Below, in pieces: positions 53,591-62,047 of a stretch of DNA of 64,000 nt. Origin of the DNA: Pseudomonadota bacterium (lineage in GTDB: Bacteria; Pseudomonadota; Alphaproteobacteria; Rhizobiales; Pleomorphomonadaceae); the NCBI GenBank assembly GCA_023436885.1, contig JAEZHI010000034.1, forward strand, positions 1 through 64,000, given 5' to 3'. Under the pieces are notes generated by a model, which saw nothing but the letters and a program-made list of their open reading frames with translations, ran no database searches and was not told the DNA's origin. The position numbers and the translations under genes are program-made. Within the stretch, counting starts at the first letter, position 1. The number at the start of each line of letters is the position of its first letter.

Positions 53591-54270
53591 TGGCTCAGGG
53601 AGCAAAGGTTCTGGGCGTAGTGCCTGCGCGTGCCGGGTCTCGCCGTCTGCCGGGCAAGAATACCAAGCCGATTGCCGGCAAACCATTGATCGCTTGGACG
53701 ATCGAGGCCGGTCTCAGCTCGACTTGCATAGATCGCATGATGCTTTCGAGCGACGACGATGCCTGCATTGATGTCGCTCATCGCCTCGGCTGTGAAGTGC
53801 CCTTCAAGCGACCGCGGCACCTGGCCGATGACAACGCCTCATCGCTCGATGTCGTTCTTCATCTCCTGGACAAAACGTCCGCCGAGGACGAAGGCTTCGA
53901 ATGGTTGGCTCTGTTGCAACCCACCTCGCCCCTCCGCACTGCCGCAGATATCGACGCCGCGGCTCGACTCTGCCTTGAAACTGGCGCCGAGAGCTGCGTC
54001 GGGGTCTGCGGCCTGCCCAAGCCCACGAGCTTCTTCGGTTCGATTGTCGAAGGGCGCCTGTCGATGCCGTCAGCCGTGGAGAGCACGGAGGCGATACCCT
54101 GTCTGGTCAACGGCGCCATCTACATCACGCGCATCGATGCACTGCGCAAGCATAGATCGTTTACTAGCGGCGAAACGGTTGCCTACCTGATGCCTTACGA
54201 CCGATCGATCGATATCGACGAGCCCTACGAGTTCTTGATGGCCGAAGCACTTCTCAGGGCTCGGTTATGA
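53587..54270 (+). CDS. legF: CMP-nonulosonate cytidylyltransferase (LegF/NeuA)
   Basis: A 227-residue nucleotidyltransferase that activates the nonulosonic acid with CTP. The family motif is VVPARAGSRRLPGKNTKPI near the N-terminus, and LLQPTSPLRTAADIDAA and the final SIDIDEPYEFLMAEALL are typical. The GTG at 53587 overlaps the kpsC stop and has GGAGGA 8 bases upstream; the ATG at 53590 is an alternative. The stop overlaps the next gene (ATGA). Confidence 0.9.
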   Translation: MMAQGAKVLGVVPARAGSRRLPGKNTKPIAGKPLIAWTIEAGLSSTCIDRMMLSSDDDACIDVAHRLGCEVPFKRPRHLADDNASSLDVVLHLLDKTSAEDEGFEWLALLQPTSPLRTAADIDAAARLCLETGAESCVGVCGLPKPTSFFGSIVEGRLSMPSAVESTEAIPCLVNGAIYITRIDALRKHRSFTSGETVAYLMPYDRSIDIDEPYEFLMAEALLRARL

Positions 54271-56468
54271 CAGAGCGGCAAGCGGCCATGAGCCATTTCG
54301 AGAATGAGCGTCTGGCGGCCGTGATGCAGCATCTCGATCTGCGCCAACGAGCGACATCGAGAATAGCGGGCCCCTTTGCCGCCCTTTGCGCTGCCCGCAT
54401 GATGGCCAGCGTCTTGCCGACATGGGCGCTCGAGCGGCTCGAGCCGACCTTACTTGCGCTGGCCGCGAATTCCGACTTTTTCGCTGACCTTTTCGACAGC
54501 TTGCTTGAGATCGTCATGCAGGCTGGACAACGCAGGAGGCGGACCGATCGCGCGAAGAACAACCGCTTCATGGCTGTTGCGAGCTCCGGTCGCCCCCTGG
54601 GCCCGGAGCCGGCCTCAGCAGACGTCAGCAGGTCCTTGGTTATCGTTCTGCCCGGCGCCGACTGGCGGCGCGGATTGGACGATGGATGCGATGATCGAAG
54701 CAGGTTCTGGCTTTGCCTGGGGCGCTTGAAGCTTCCACCATTTCCTGGACTGGGGCAAATCGTCAGTCCACCGCCGCTGTGCGACCTGCCGGACAGAAAG
54801 ACGGGCGAGCAGATCCGGGCCGGCGCGGCCGACGCACTCGATGGTCTGGCGGCGCGTATGCCGCAGTTAGGCCAGCTAATGCGGGCTCACAGGGCGGGTC
54901 TGGAAAATCAGCTGACGACAGAAATCAGCCGCCTTCTTAAGCAAACGGTCGACGCGGTGGCAGCCTTCAAAATGGTCGCCCCTTCTCACGTCACCATTCT
55001 GGAGGGCGACCACAACGGGGATGCCGTTGCGGCGGCTTTGGCCGATGCCGGACATCCCACAGAATCCATGTGCATCGTTCAGGCATCGCCGCGCCTTTCC
55101 TGCCAACTGAGACGTGCCAGACAGGCGGCGACAACGGACGCAGGATCCATAGACAAACGCCTTGCCACCTATCTTCGTCAAGCCACGAGACCGCGCTTCT
55201 CAAAAGGTGTGGTGTTGCTCATCGGAACCAATGATCGGCACCTGCCCCATGCGACCGAAGCCGCAGCCGCGTTCTTGCGGAGGACGCCGGTCGATATCTT
55301 GATTCCGTTCGCTTCCGTCTCGCCAGCTTTACTTAAAGTGGGGCTCGGACTCCTTCTTGCCCATCCTTGGCGCTTTCGCGGACGATTCATCCGATCATAC
55401 CATTTCTTCAGTCCCCAACGTGGTCGCCATGGGGCACCTTCGTTGCTTCTCGACTCGGCTTCATGGTCAGCCGTTGGATTCTCGTCCGCGCTGTCACAGG
55501 CCGTCCGATTGGGAGCAACGGTCTTTACCGATCTTTTCCTGCTGCAGTTGTTGGCGACCGCCGATGCGCTCGAAAGGTCATTCATCTCCTTTCGCCCTGG
55601 CGCGCTCGTTTTGATTCCGGCAACGACGCCAATTGCACAGGTTGCAGCGGGCAGCGCCCGTTCAGCTCTCGTTCCAAGCTGGCAGGTTCAGACGCTACTC
55701 ACCCAAAGGGACGGACGCGAATATAGTCCGGTCGCCGATCAGGTTGGCGTTATCGACACCTTTCAGGCCTCGCTCTTTGCGGATTACTTCGGCGTTCCTT
55801 CCGACGCGCTTCATCTCATCGGCTATCTAGCCGGCGGTCGAGACGATCGCGCAGGTCCGCCGGCAACGCAGTTGGATGTTCAATCCGACACAGAAATCAT
55901 CTTCGTCAGCCAGCCGCTTCCCACATTGGCGCCAAGATGCACCGCAATTCTGGCCGATGCGATGAACCGCCTGCCAGGGGTTCGCTGCCGGATCTATTCA
56001 CATCCGGCGGAGACCAACGCCCAGGTTGCGTCGCTTTCGGAGATGGCTGACAAGGTTCCCGAACAACGGTTGCGGTGGGAGGCACGCGGAACGCCTCATT
56101 CGGCCGTTCGTTCGGCCCGCGTCACGATCTGTCTCTACAGCAATGTCGGCATCCAGGCGGCACGAATGGGGCGCGATGTCATCGTGATAGCTCCCGACGG
56201 AATTACCTACCCCGTGGATTTCGCTGACATGGGTATCGCGCTGAAAGCCACCGACGGTGCCGGTCTCGCGAGACTGCTTTCGGACATCATAGTAGGAGGG
56301 CCGGAGTCTGTGAGACTTGCGATCAGCCGGAAAGCATATCTTTCGAGCAATCAGCAACTCCTCGAAGAGGACTGCGCCGATGTTTTCGTAACCCAAGTCC
56401 TTGATGGCTCAAGGCCGCCTGCCGGCACGTTGAGATCAGCCGGAGCCGACCAAATGCTTGATGCCTGA
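54267..56468 (+). CDS. Unassigned large protein, GT-B-like C-terminus
   Basis: A 733-residue protein without a clear family. The C-terminal 200 residues look like the nucleotide-binding half of a GT-B glycosyltransferase (RIYSHPAETNAQVASLSEMADK, then ARVTICLYSNVGIQAARMGRDVIVIAPDG). They echo the C-terminus of the protein at 26242. The N-terminal 200 residues are helical, and a central DLFLLQLLATADALERSF segment is hydrophobic. No signal peptide is present. Coupling to legF (ATGA) suggests the transferase that uses the CMP-nonulosonate, which is an inference. Confidence 0.55.
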   Translation: MTERQAAMSHFENERLAAVMQHLDLRQRATSRIAGPFAALCAARMMASVLPTWALERLEPTLLALAANSDFFADLFDSLLEIVMQAGQRRRRTDRAKNNRFMAVASSGRPLGPEPASADVSRSLVIVLPGADWRRGLDDGCDDRSRFWLCLGRLKLPPFPGLGQIVSPPPLCDLPDRKTGEQIRAGAADALDGLAARMPQLGQLMRAHRAGLENQLTTEISRLLKQTVDAVAAFKMVAPSHVTILEGDHNGDAVAAALADAGHPTESMCIVQASPRLSCQLRRARQAATTDAGSIDKRLATYLRQATRPRFSKGVVLLIGTNDRHLPHATEAAAAFLRRTPVDILIPFASVSPALLKVGLGLLLAHPWRFRGRFIRSYHFFSPQRGRHGAPSLLLDSASWSAVGFSSALSQAVRLGATVFTDLFLLQLLATADALERSFISFRPGALVLIPATTPIAQVAAGSARSALVPSWQVQTLLTQRDGREYSPVADQVGVIDTFQASLFADYFGVPSDALHLIGYLAGGRDDRAGPPATQLDVQSDTEIIFVSQPLPTLAPRCTAILADAMNRLPGVRCRIYSHPAETNAQVASLSEMADKVPEQRLRWEARGTPHSAVRSARVTICLYSNVGIQAARMGRDVIVIAPDGITYPVDFADMGIALKATDGAGLARLLSDIIVGGPESVRLAISRKAYLSSNQQLLEEDCADVFVTQVLDGSRPPAGTLRSAGADQMLDA

Positions 56469-56535
56469 TACTGCCCGCCACAAGCGAAGGTGCTGTTCCA
56501 TCCTTTCAGTTTGAAACCTATCGGGTCTGTAGTCG

Positions 56536-57813
56536 ATGCTCGAAAATCGAAGAATTCTCATGCTGCAAGGCCCGTCCTCGCTCTTCTGGCCAGAGTTGGG
56601 CGATGCGCTCGCAAACCATGGTGCGAAAGTGAGCAAGGTTAGTGTGCATCTTGGCGAGGTCGTTTATTGGGGGCTTCGAAAGTCGCGCCCCTATTGGGGC
56701 TCGCTCTCCGGCTGGGACCGCTTTTTGCGCCGGTACATTCAGCGAGAGGGAATCGATACGATCCTTTATTATGCCGATCGCCAGCCCTATCACCTAGTCG
56801 CCGCGACATTGGCTCGGGAGCTTGGGCTTCGGGCTTACGTCATTGAAAATGGATATCTGAGGCCAGACTGGATCACCTTCGAGCCCTTCGGGATGAGCCG
56901 GTACTCGCTGTTCCCCCGCGATCCCGAGAGCATCCGTGCCATCGCATCGAAAAGCGCGGAGCCGGATACGCGCATATCCTTTAGTTTCACTTTTGCCGAA
57001 GAAGCATTCAACGAAGTTCTATTTAATCTGCTCGGCTATTTTGGTCACGTTGTATTTCCTCTGTACCGCTCCGATAAGTACTATTCCCCGCTCCATGATT
57101 ACATCAGCAACCTGGCTCGCCAGCTTGGTTTGAAGCGCCTGAACAAGATCGCTACCGATGAGATGAAGACCATCATTGCACAGAAGGATCGCTTCTTTGT
57201 GGTCGCTCTTCAAACCCAGGGCGACTACCAAATTCGCGATAACTCCCCTTACAGGCATATCCGGGAGATGATCAGCGATGTTCTACAATCCTTTCGCTCT
57301 TTTGCTGAAGAGGACGTTCGCTTGGTCTTCAAGATTCATCCACATGACAACGGCATTGAGAAATGGGGCCCCTGCGTTCGTGATCTTGCGTCTAGGCTTG
57401 ACCTCTTGAAGCGCGTCAGCATTATCGATGGTGGGAATCTCCAGCACATACTGAAGGCGGCATTGGGATGTGTCATAATCAACTCGACGGTTGGGCTTCA
57501 CGCACTGAGGGCCGGAACACCGGTCAAGGTTCTGGGATCCGCAATATATGATGTTCCCGGACTCACCTTCGATGGGGATCTCGATTCGTTTTGGACCGAA
57601 GTGAAAGATGTTGATGAGACTCTTGTGCAGGATTTTGTCCGAGCCTTGGCAGGCAGCATCCAGGTGAAGGGATCCTTTTACAATAGCGCAGGCCGCAAAG
57701 TCGCGATTGCTGAGATAGTAAAACGTCTGGCAACATTTGATGGGTATTTTGCATCCAAATTAGGTCGCACTATAAATGACCTAGAGCCATCACGAACTTG
57801 CGCGGAGCAATAG
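56536..57813 (+). CDS. kpsS: KpsS-like capsule beta-Kdo transferase
   Basis: A 425-residue protein of the KpsS/LipB family. The opening RRILMLQGPSSLFWPELGDAL and the DTILYYADRQPYH, AYVIENGYLRPDWITFEPFG, KIHPHDNGIEKWG and INSTVGLHALRAGTPVKVLGSAIYDVPGL segments are diagnostic. KpsS adds the first beta-Kdo to lyso-phosphatidylglycerol in E. coli. Here the acceptor may be an rkpA-derived lipid. Paired in the cluster with a kpsC-like gene, as expected. Confidence 0.9.
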   Translation: MLENRRILMLQGPSSLFWPELGDALANHGAKVSKVSVHLGEVVYWGLRKSRPYWGSLSGWDRFLRRYIQREGIDTILYYADRQPYHLVAATLARELGLRAYVIENGYLRPDWITFEPFGMSRYSLFPRDPESIRAIASKSAEPDTRISFSFTFAEEAFNEVLFNLLGYFGHVVFPLYRSDKYYSPLHDYISNLARQLGLKRLNKIATDEMKTIIAQKDRFFVVALQTQGDYQIRDNSPYRHIREMISDVLQSFRSFAEEDVRLVFKIHPHDNGIEKWGPCVRDLASRLDLLKRVSIIDGGNLQHILKAALGCVIINSTVGLHALRAGTPVKVLGSAIYDVPGLTFDGDLDSFWTEVKDVDETLVQDFVRALAGSIQVKGSFYNSAGRKVAIAEIVKRLATFDGYFASKLGRTINDLEPSRTCAEQ

Positions 57814-57873
57814 GACAACTTATAGCTTCTGCGACTTCTGCAATATCGTGCGCCCTGGGTCCGGGAGAGCCTC

Positions 57874-59043
57874 GTGAAGCATAAAGTGTTGCTGGTCCTG
57901 GGTGCGTTTGCAATCAGTGGCTGTTCCGCCTTGCCAGAATCTGGCCCGACCGCGTCGGCCATCGAGACCAAGCAGAGCCAGGTCCTGCAAGGTGGCTTTC
58001 AACTCATCGATGCCAATGAATCTATCGTCAATTATGTAAACAGCGTGCCTAGGGGGGGGCTATCGTCGCTGACCGGCGCGACTCGTAACCGCCGGGCCGG
58101 ATCTATAGGCATCGGAGATATAGTCTCCGTCACGATTTGGGAGGCGGCAGCTGGCGGCCTTTTCTCCGATGCATCTGAAGGCGGGGGGGGCGCAAAGCAT
58201 ACGACGCTTCCTGAACAGCCTGTTTCGAGCGACGGATCTATCTCCATCCCTTATGGGGGCCGTGTGCCGGTTGCCGGATCGACGCCGAGCGAAGCCGAGC
58301 AGAGGATCGCTCAAGCTCTTGGCGACAAGGCAATCAACCCACAGGCAATGGTCGTCGTTGCCAAGCCGGTAGGTGGCGGAATCACCGTGATAGGTGCCGT
58401 TGGGCGCCCAGGTCGGCTGCCGCTCCCGTCTTCCGACGGCCGCCTTCTGAACATTCTCGCGGACGCGGGTGGGTTCTCGGGGCCTCCTTACGAGACCGGC
58501 ATTCAGCTCAATCGAGGCACTCAGATTGCAAAGGCTCGTCTGAGCACAGTACTCGAACGCCCGAGCGAGAATGTCCTACTGCAGCCAGGCGACGTCGTAA
58601 CAGTCACTCGGGAGCCGTTCACCTTCACCGTATTTGGTGCAACCGGGGTTAACAGCAAAATACCCTTTGGAGCTGCGCACCTCAGCCTGAATCAGGCGCT
58701 TGGCCTCGCGAACGGGCTTTCGGATTTGCGTGCGGATGCGCGCAGCGTCTTTGTCATGCGTTACGAGCACTACTCAACGGTTCAGTCTATCGTGCCGCGA
58801 GAGCACATCACGGTGGCCGCAGGTCGCGAGATCGTGCCGGTCATCTACCGATTCAATCTGGCTGACGCCGGCGGACTGCTTCTCGCTGACCAATTCGAGA
58901 TGCAGAACAAGGACATAGTATATATTTCCAATGCGCCATTGAGCGAGGTTCAGAAGTTCGTAACCCTGCTAACATCCGTCACTCAGGTGCCCTTGACGGT
59001 AACCTCGGCAAAAAGTGGCGTGGGAGACGCATTTATACCTTAG
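57874..59043 (+). CDS. kpsD: KpsD/CtrA/BexD-like outer-membrane capsule export lipoprotein
   Basis: A 389-residue polysaccharide-export protein. A lipoprotein signal (MKHKVLLVLGAFAISGC, Cys17) is followed by the PES domain (SIGIGDIVSVTIWEAAAGG, SSDGSISIPYGGRVPVAG). SLBB-like repeats follow (TVIGAVGRPGRLPL, FTVFGATGVNSKIPF). It forms the outer-membrane channel partner of KpsE. The start is a GTG with GGGAGAG upstream. Two runs of eight G (58052-58059 and 58183-58190) lie in the frame and could slip. Confidence 0.9.
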   Translation: MKHKVLLVLGAFAISGCSALPESGPTASAIETKQSQVLQGGFQLIDANESIVNYVNSVPRGGLSSLTGATRNRRAGSIGIGDIVSVTIWEAAAGGLFSDASEGGGGAKHTTLPEQPVSSDGSISIPYGGRVPVAGSTPSEAEQRIAQALGDKAINPQAMVVVAKPVGGGITVIGAVGRPGRLPLPSSDGRLLNILADAGGFSGPPYETGIQLNRGTQIAKARLSTVLERPSENVLLQPGDVVTVTREPFTFTVFGATGVNSKIPFGAAHLSLNQALGLANGLSDLRADARSVFVMRYEHYSTVQSIVPREHITVAAGREIVPVIYRFNLADAGGLLLADQFEMQNKDIVYISNAPLSEVQKFVTLLTSVTQVPLTVTSAKSGVGDAFIP

Positions 59044-59370
59044 CCGTCGATGATGCATGGATTGAGGCCGAGGATTTTCCATGCGAAGCGCCAAATAACG
59101 GGTGTCTTGTCGGGGCTACGCATTGGGACACTGCCTGCCTATTACCTTATCGAGCGGCTCATTGCCGAGAAAGCCGACGGCATTGGAAGTGCGCTTGTGT
59201 TGGAAGGCGTAAAACCTATCAGGGTTCGAACTGGCATCTAGCTTAAACCGGGCGCAAATGTCAGACTTGGGATGTGAAGCGATCCAGAGAATTGGCGCCA
59301 GCGGATAGCTCGGCTGCTGAAATGCATCGAAACCGTTGTTGCCCGTGGCACGATCGGCGCGAGAGAGCAT
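59044..59370. other. Gap between kpsD and kpsM
   Basis: 327 bases. A 63-codon open frame (59050-59241, plus) starts 6 bases after kpsD but has no recognisable sequence and no good ribosome site, so I do not call it. Nothing else is evident. Confidence 0.5.
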
Positions 59371-60606
59371 ATGGCGGGATCTGTCGACTTTTACAGTTAT
59401 CTAGTGGACAAGATTCGCGCGTTGCCGGTTCCTTCGGCTAGCGCGCGTGGCGCCCTATATCGCGCCTTACTCAGGGCCATGGAAAACTTCGTTGAGCGGA
59501 CTCGCAACGAGCCCGGCATGGAAGAAGTGGTTCACTTCCTACCTCGTCTTTCCGACGCAATGACGCTGGTAGAGCGCGAGTTCGATAAAGCCATTGTGGA
59601 AGAGGGAAAGCGAAAGCCGGACTGGGTTGCGAGCAAAGAACCGCGCACGACGGAAGACGCCATCCGGGACCTATCTGCTTCATCCGCGCCTGAAATCAAG
59701 GAGGCCGTCGAGAAGCCAAGCTTCCCCACAATGATGCGAGAACTGACGGACGGTAATCGCGTTCTCCGTTCGGTGGAAGTTGATTTGTCCGCTCTCGCCG
59801 ACGGGCCACCTCCGCTTACGCTTCTCGAGGCTATCGAAATATTGAGAATGCGGACGAGAGTCTGTGCCGCGGTCCTTCGGCGCTACATCCACACGACGGC
59901 CGGCACTGAGCGGCTCGGATACTTCTGGACAGTATTAGAGCCTATGATTCAGATCGTTCTCGTGGTGAGCATGTATTGGATACTCGGCTATCCTACCATT
60001 TTCGGAATGCCAACAATTCCTTTTACCATTATTGGCGTGAGCGCTTGGCTAATGATGCGGATGATTATGTTTCGAATAGGTCACGGTCTAGGTCGAGAGG
60101 CTACGCTGTGTTCGATTCCGATCATAAAGCCGCTCGATATCATTATCGCGAAGTCGATATTTTACGGCATAACCTATACGGCGGTTATGCTGGTTGGCCT
60201 TTTCGTGACGGAAATATTCAACGAGCATAAATTCGAAATTCAGAACCTTCCGCTGTTTCTAGGTTACTGGCTCGTATTCTGGTTGTTTAGTGTCGGCTTC
60301 GGGCTCTCCTATGCCAAGTTCATTCACTCTTATCCTTGGATGGAGCGCACTTCGCTGTTCATGTTGCGCGGTATCTATCTTCTGTCTGGCGCCCTCTTCG
60401 TCTCCGAACAACTGCCGACGGGAATGCGCGAGTGGATTGTTTGGATCCCAACCGTTCACGGCATTCAGCTGATGCGCTCCGCCTTTTTCTGGGAATATGA
60501 GAGCACGGATGCCTCCGCGCCCTACTTTCTGATCAGCACGCTCCTAGTTGCCGCGTTCGGACTCATGTGCGAGCGCACTCTCTACCGAAGCGGGATCACG
60601 GCATGA
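59371..60606 (+). CDS. kpsM: KpsM-like capsule ABC exporter permease with extra N-terminal domain
   Basis: A 411-residue ABC-2-type permease. The last 255 residues are a normal KpsM: AVLRRYIHTTAGTERLGYFWTVLEP, six hydrophobic segments and a conserved TGMREWIVWIPTVHGIQLMRSAFF end. The first 150 residues are a soluble, charged extension (SYLVDKIRALPVPSASARGALY, then MEEVVHFLPRL) not found in standard KpsM, which is about 260 residues. The stop overlaps the kpsT-like start. A regulatory or adaptor role for the extension is possible. Confidence 0.85.
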   Translation: MAGSVDFYSYLVDKIRALPVPSASARGALYRALLRAMENFVERTRNEPGMEEVVHFLPRLSDAMTLVEREFDKAIVEEGKRKPDWVASKEPRTTEDAIRDLSASSAPEIKEAVEKPSFPTMMRELTDGNRVLRSVEVDLSALADGPPPLTLLEAIEILRMRTRVCAAVLRRYIHTTAGTERLGYFWTVLEPMIQIVLVVSMYWILGYPTIFGMPTIPFTIIGVSAWLMMRMIMFRIGHGLGREATLCSIPIIKPLDIIIAKSIFYGITYTAVMLVGLFVTEIFNEHKFEIQNLPLFLGYWLVFWLFSVGFGLSYAKFIHSYPWMERTSLFMLRGIYLLSGALFVSEQLPTGMREWIVWIPTVHGIQLMRSAFFWEYESTDASAPYFLISTLLVAAFGLMCERTLYRSGITA

Positions 60607-61316
60607 TAGCGCTGCGCAATGTAGTCAAATCCATAGGCAACGGCCCACGACGCCGGGATTTGCTCGCCGAAACCAACTTTGTCTTTTCGGAAAGTCGGAT
60701 GGGGCTCGCCATCGGATCGAGCGAGGAGGCAGAAATCATTATGGACCTCCTGTGCGGAAACCTAGCACCCGAGCGCGGGGCCATATGGAGGGATGGGCGG
60801 CCGTCTTGGCCAATTGGACGAACGGGGCAATATCGAGCCGACCTGACCGGCCGTATTACCCTGCATTTTCTGGCTGCGGCCTACAATCTCAAGTTCCGAG
60901 ACTGCGAAAACATTCTGTTCGATCTTGTCGATATCCATGAATATTATAATAAGGCAATGATAAACTGGCCAAGAAACTTGATGCTGGAGTTTTCTTACGC
61001 CACAGCTCTAATGCCGACATTCGATATCTACCTAGTCGAATCGTCGATAAGTACCAGCAACGATGTTTTCAACGCTGATTTCGAGTCAGCATTCGAACAA
61101 CGCATAAATGGCAAGCAGCTCATATATTACTCGACCAGTGGAAGATTTCTTCAACGCTTTGTCAAAAAGACGGCCAGTTTGCTGGACGGACATTTTTGTG
61201 TCTTCGAAGAGGCGGAAGACGCCTTGAGGGCCGTCGAGCTCGCAGGGCCGGGGGCTAGCCAGATTGCTCCTCCTGAAAGAGCAAGTGAGAACAATTTTGA
61301 TCTCAACGATATTTAA
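60603..61316 (+). CDS. kpsT: KpsT-like ABC ATPase homologue lacking catalytic motifs
   Basis: A 237-residue protein that aligns along its length with KpsT (MIALRNVVKSIGNG start; SWPIGRTGQYRADLTGRITLHFLAAAYNL matches the KpsT SWPVG...LTGRENV region). Every ATPase motif is altered. Walker A is GSSEEAEII (38-46) with no Lys or Ser/Thr. The signature is WPRNL (122-126). Walker B is IYLVESS with Asp and catalytic Glu lost (Glu146, Ser147). The switch His is Thr178 in YYSTSG. The frame is intact, with no stop or frameshift. It cannot be a normal ATPase; it may pair with an active subunit encoded elsewhere. Confidence 0.82.
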   Translation: MIALRNVVKSIGNGPRRRDLLAETNFVFSESRMGLAIGSSEEAEIIMDLLCGNLAPERGAIWRDGRPSWPIGRTGQYRADLTGRITLHFLAAAYNLKFRDCENILFDLVDIHEYYNKAMINWPRNLMLEFSYATALMPTFDIYLVESSISTSNDVFNADFESAFEQRINGKQLIYYSTSGRFLQRFVKKTASLLDGHFCVFEEAEDALRAVELAGPGASQIAPPERASENNFDLNDI

Positions 61317-61369
61317 AGGCCACCTGGCTGGATGGAAGAAGGGCTCGGCCGGCAAAGGCGAGCAACAAC

Positions 61370-62047
61370 ATGCGCAGCTTGGAGATAACAATGGACGAGG
61401 TCGCAGAATACTGGGTGGGGAAAGCCGTCGATCAGGGCCTTTATCACTGCCCAGATGTAAGCCTTTTTCGTTTGATCGGAACGGCATTCGGACCGCTAGC
61501 TGGAAAAAAGGTCCTTGAGATCGGCTTCGGCTATGGCGCGGACCTGCTCGAATGCAAGAGGCGCGGCGCTGAAGTCTATGGGCTTGATCTAAATCCTCGC
61601 TATATCGAAGCGTTGGCTTTTCTCGGTGACCGGGTTAGAGTTTTTCGCGCAGGAACGAACCCAATCAACTGCGAAAGCAAACTCGATCTGATCTACTTTA
61701 GAGATCTCTTGTACTACCTTGCCGATAGTGAAATCCATCAGCTCCTGTGCGAATGCCGGCGAAATCTGGCCGACCATGGAAAGATAATATTTCAATTCAT
61801 AGAGGCCGATGTTCAATTGCCTGAAAGCCATGGTCTCACAGACTATACAAAAGACTTATTCCTTCATGCAGACGAAACTGAGCTGTTCCCGAAGAGCAAC
61901 CCGATTCGCTTCCTGAAGACCTCGAAACTCATTCCCATTATTGCATCCGCAGACTTGAAAACAACAGCGACCAAGCGAATATTCCAGTCTTACGATTTAG
62001 AGGAGCGCCAGTTTCGCGTCGACAAGTATATGGTGCTCTCGGCGTGA
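61370..62047 (+). CDS. Class I SAM-dependent methyltransferase
   Basis: A 225-residue methyltransferase with the SAM loop VLEIGFGYGADLLECKRRGAEVYGLDLNPRYIE (motif I and acidic post-I) and LDLIYFRDLLYYLAD as motif II. It resembles UbiE/Coq5-fold enzymes that modify sugars or small molecules. As the last gene of the island, it may methylate the capsule. An ATG seven codons later is an alternative start. Confidence 0.82.
   Translation: MRSLEITMDEVAEYWVGKAVDQGLYHCPDVSLFRLIGTAFGPLAGKKVLEIGFGYGADLLECKRRGAEVYGLDLNPRYIEALAFLGDRVRVFRAGTNPINCESKLDLIYFRDLLYYLADSEIHQLLCECRRNLADHGKIIFQFIEADVQLPESHGLTDYTKDLFLHADETELFPKSNPIRFLKTSKLIPIIASADLKTTATKRIFQSYDLEERQFRVDKYMVLSA

Noticed and set aside
59050..59241. 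A 63-codon frame just after kpsD
   Set aside because: No ribosome site or recognisable sequence; the composition is not clearly coding.
60603..61316. Frameshift or assembly error as explanation for the motif-less KpsT
   Set aside because: The frame aligns to KpsT without gaps through the Walker A region and on both sides; a frameshift would destroy the flanking KpsT-like segments.
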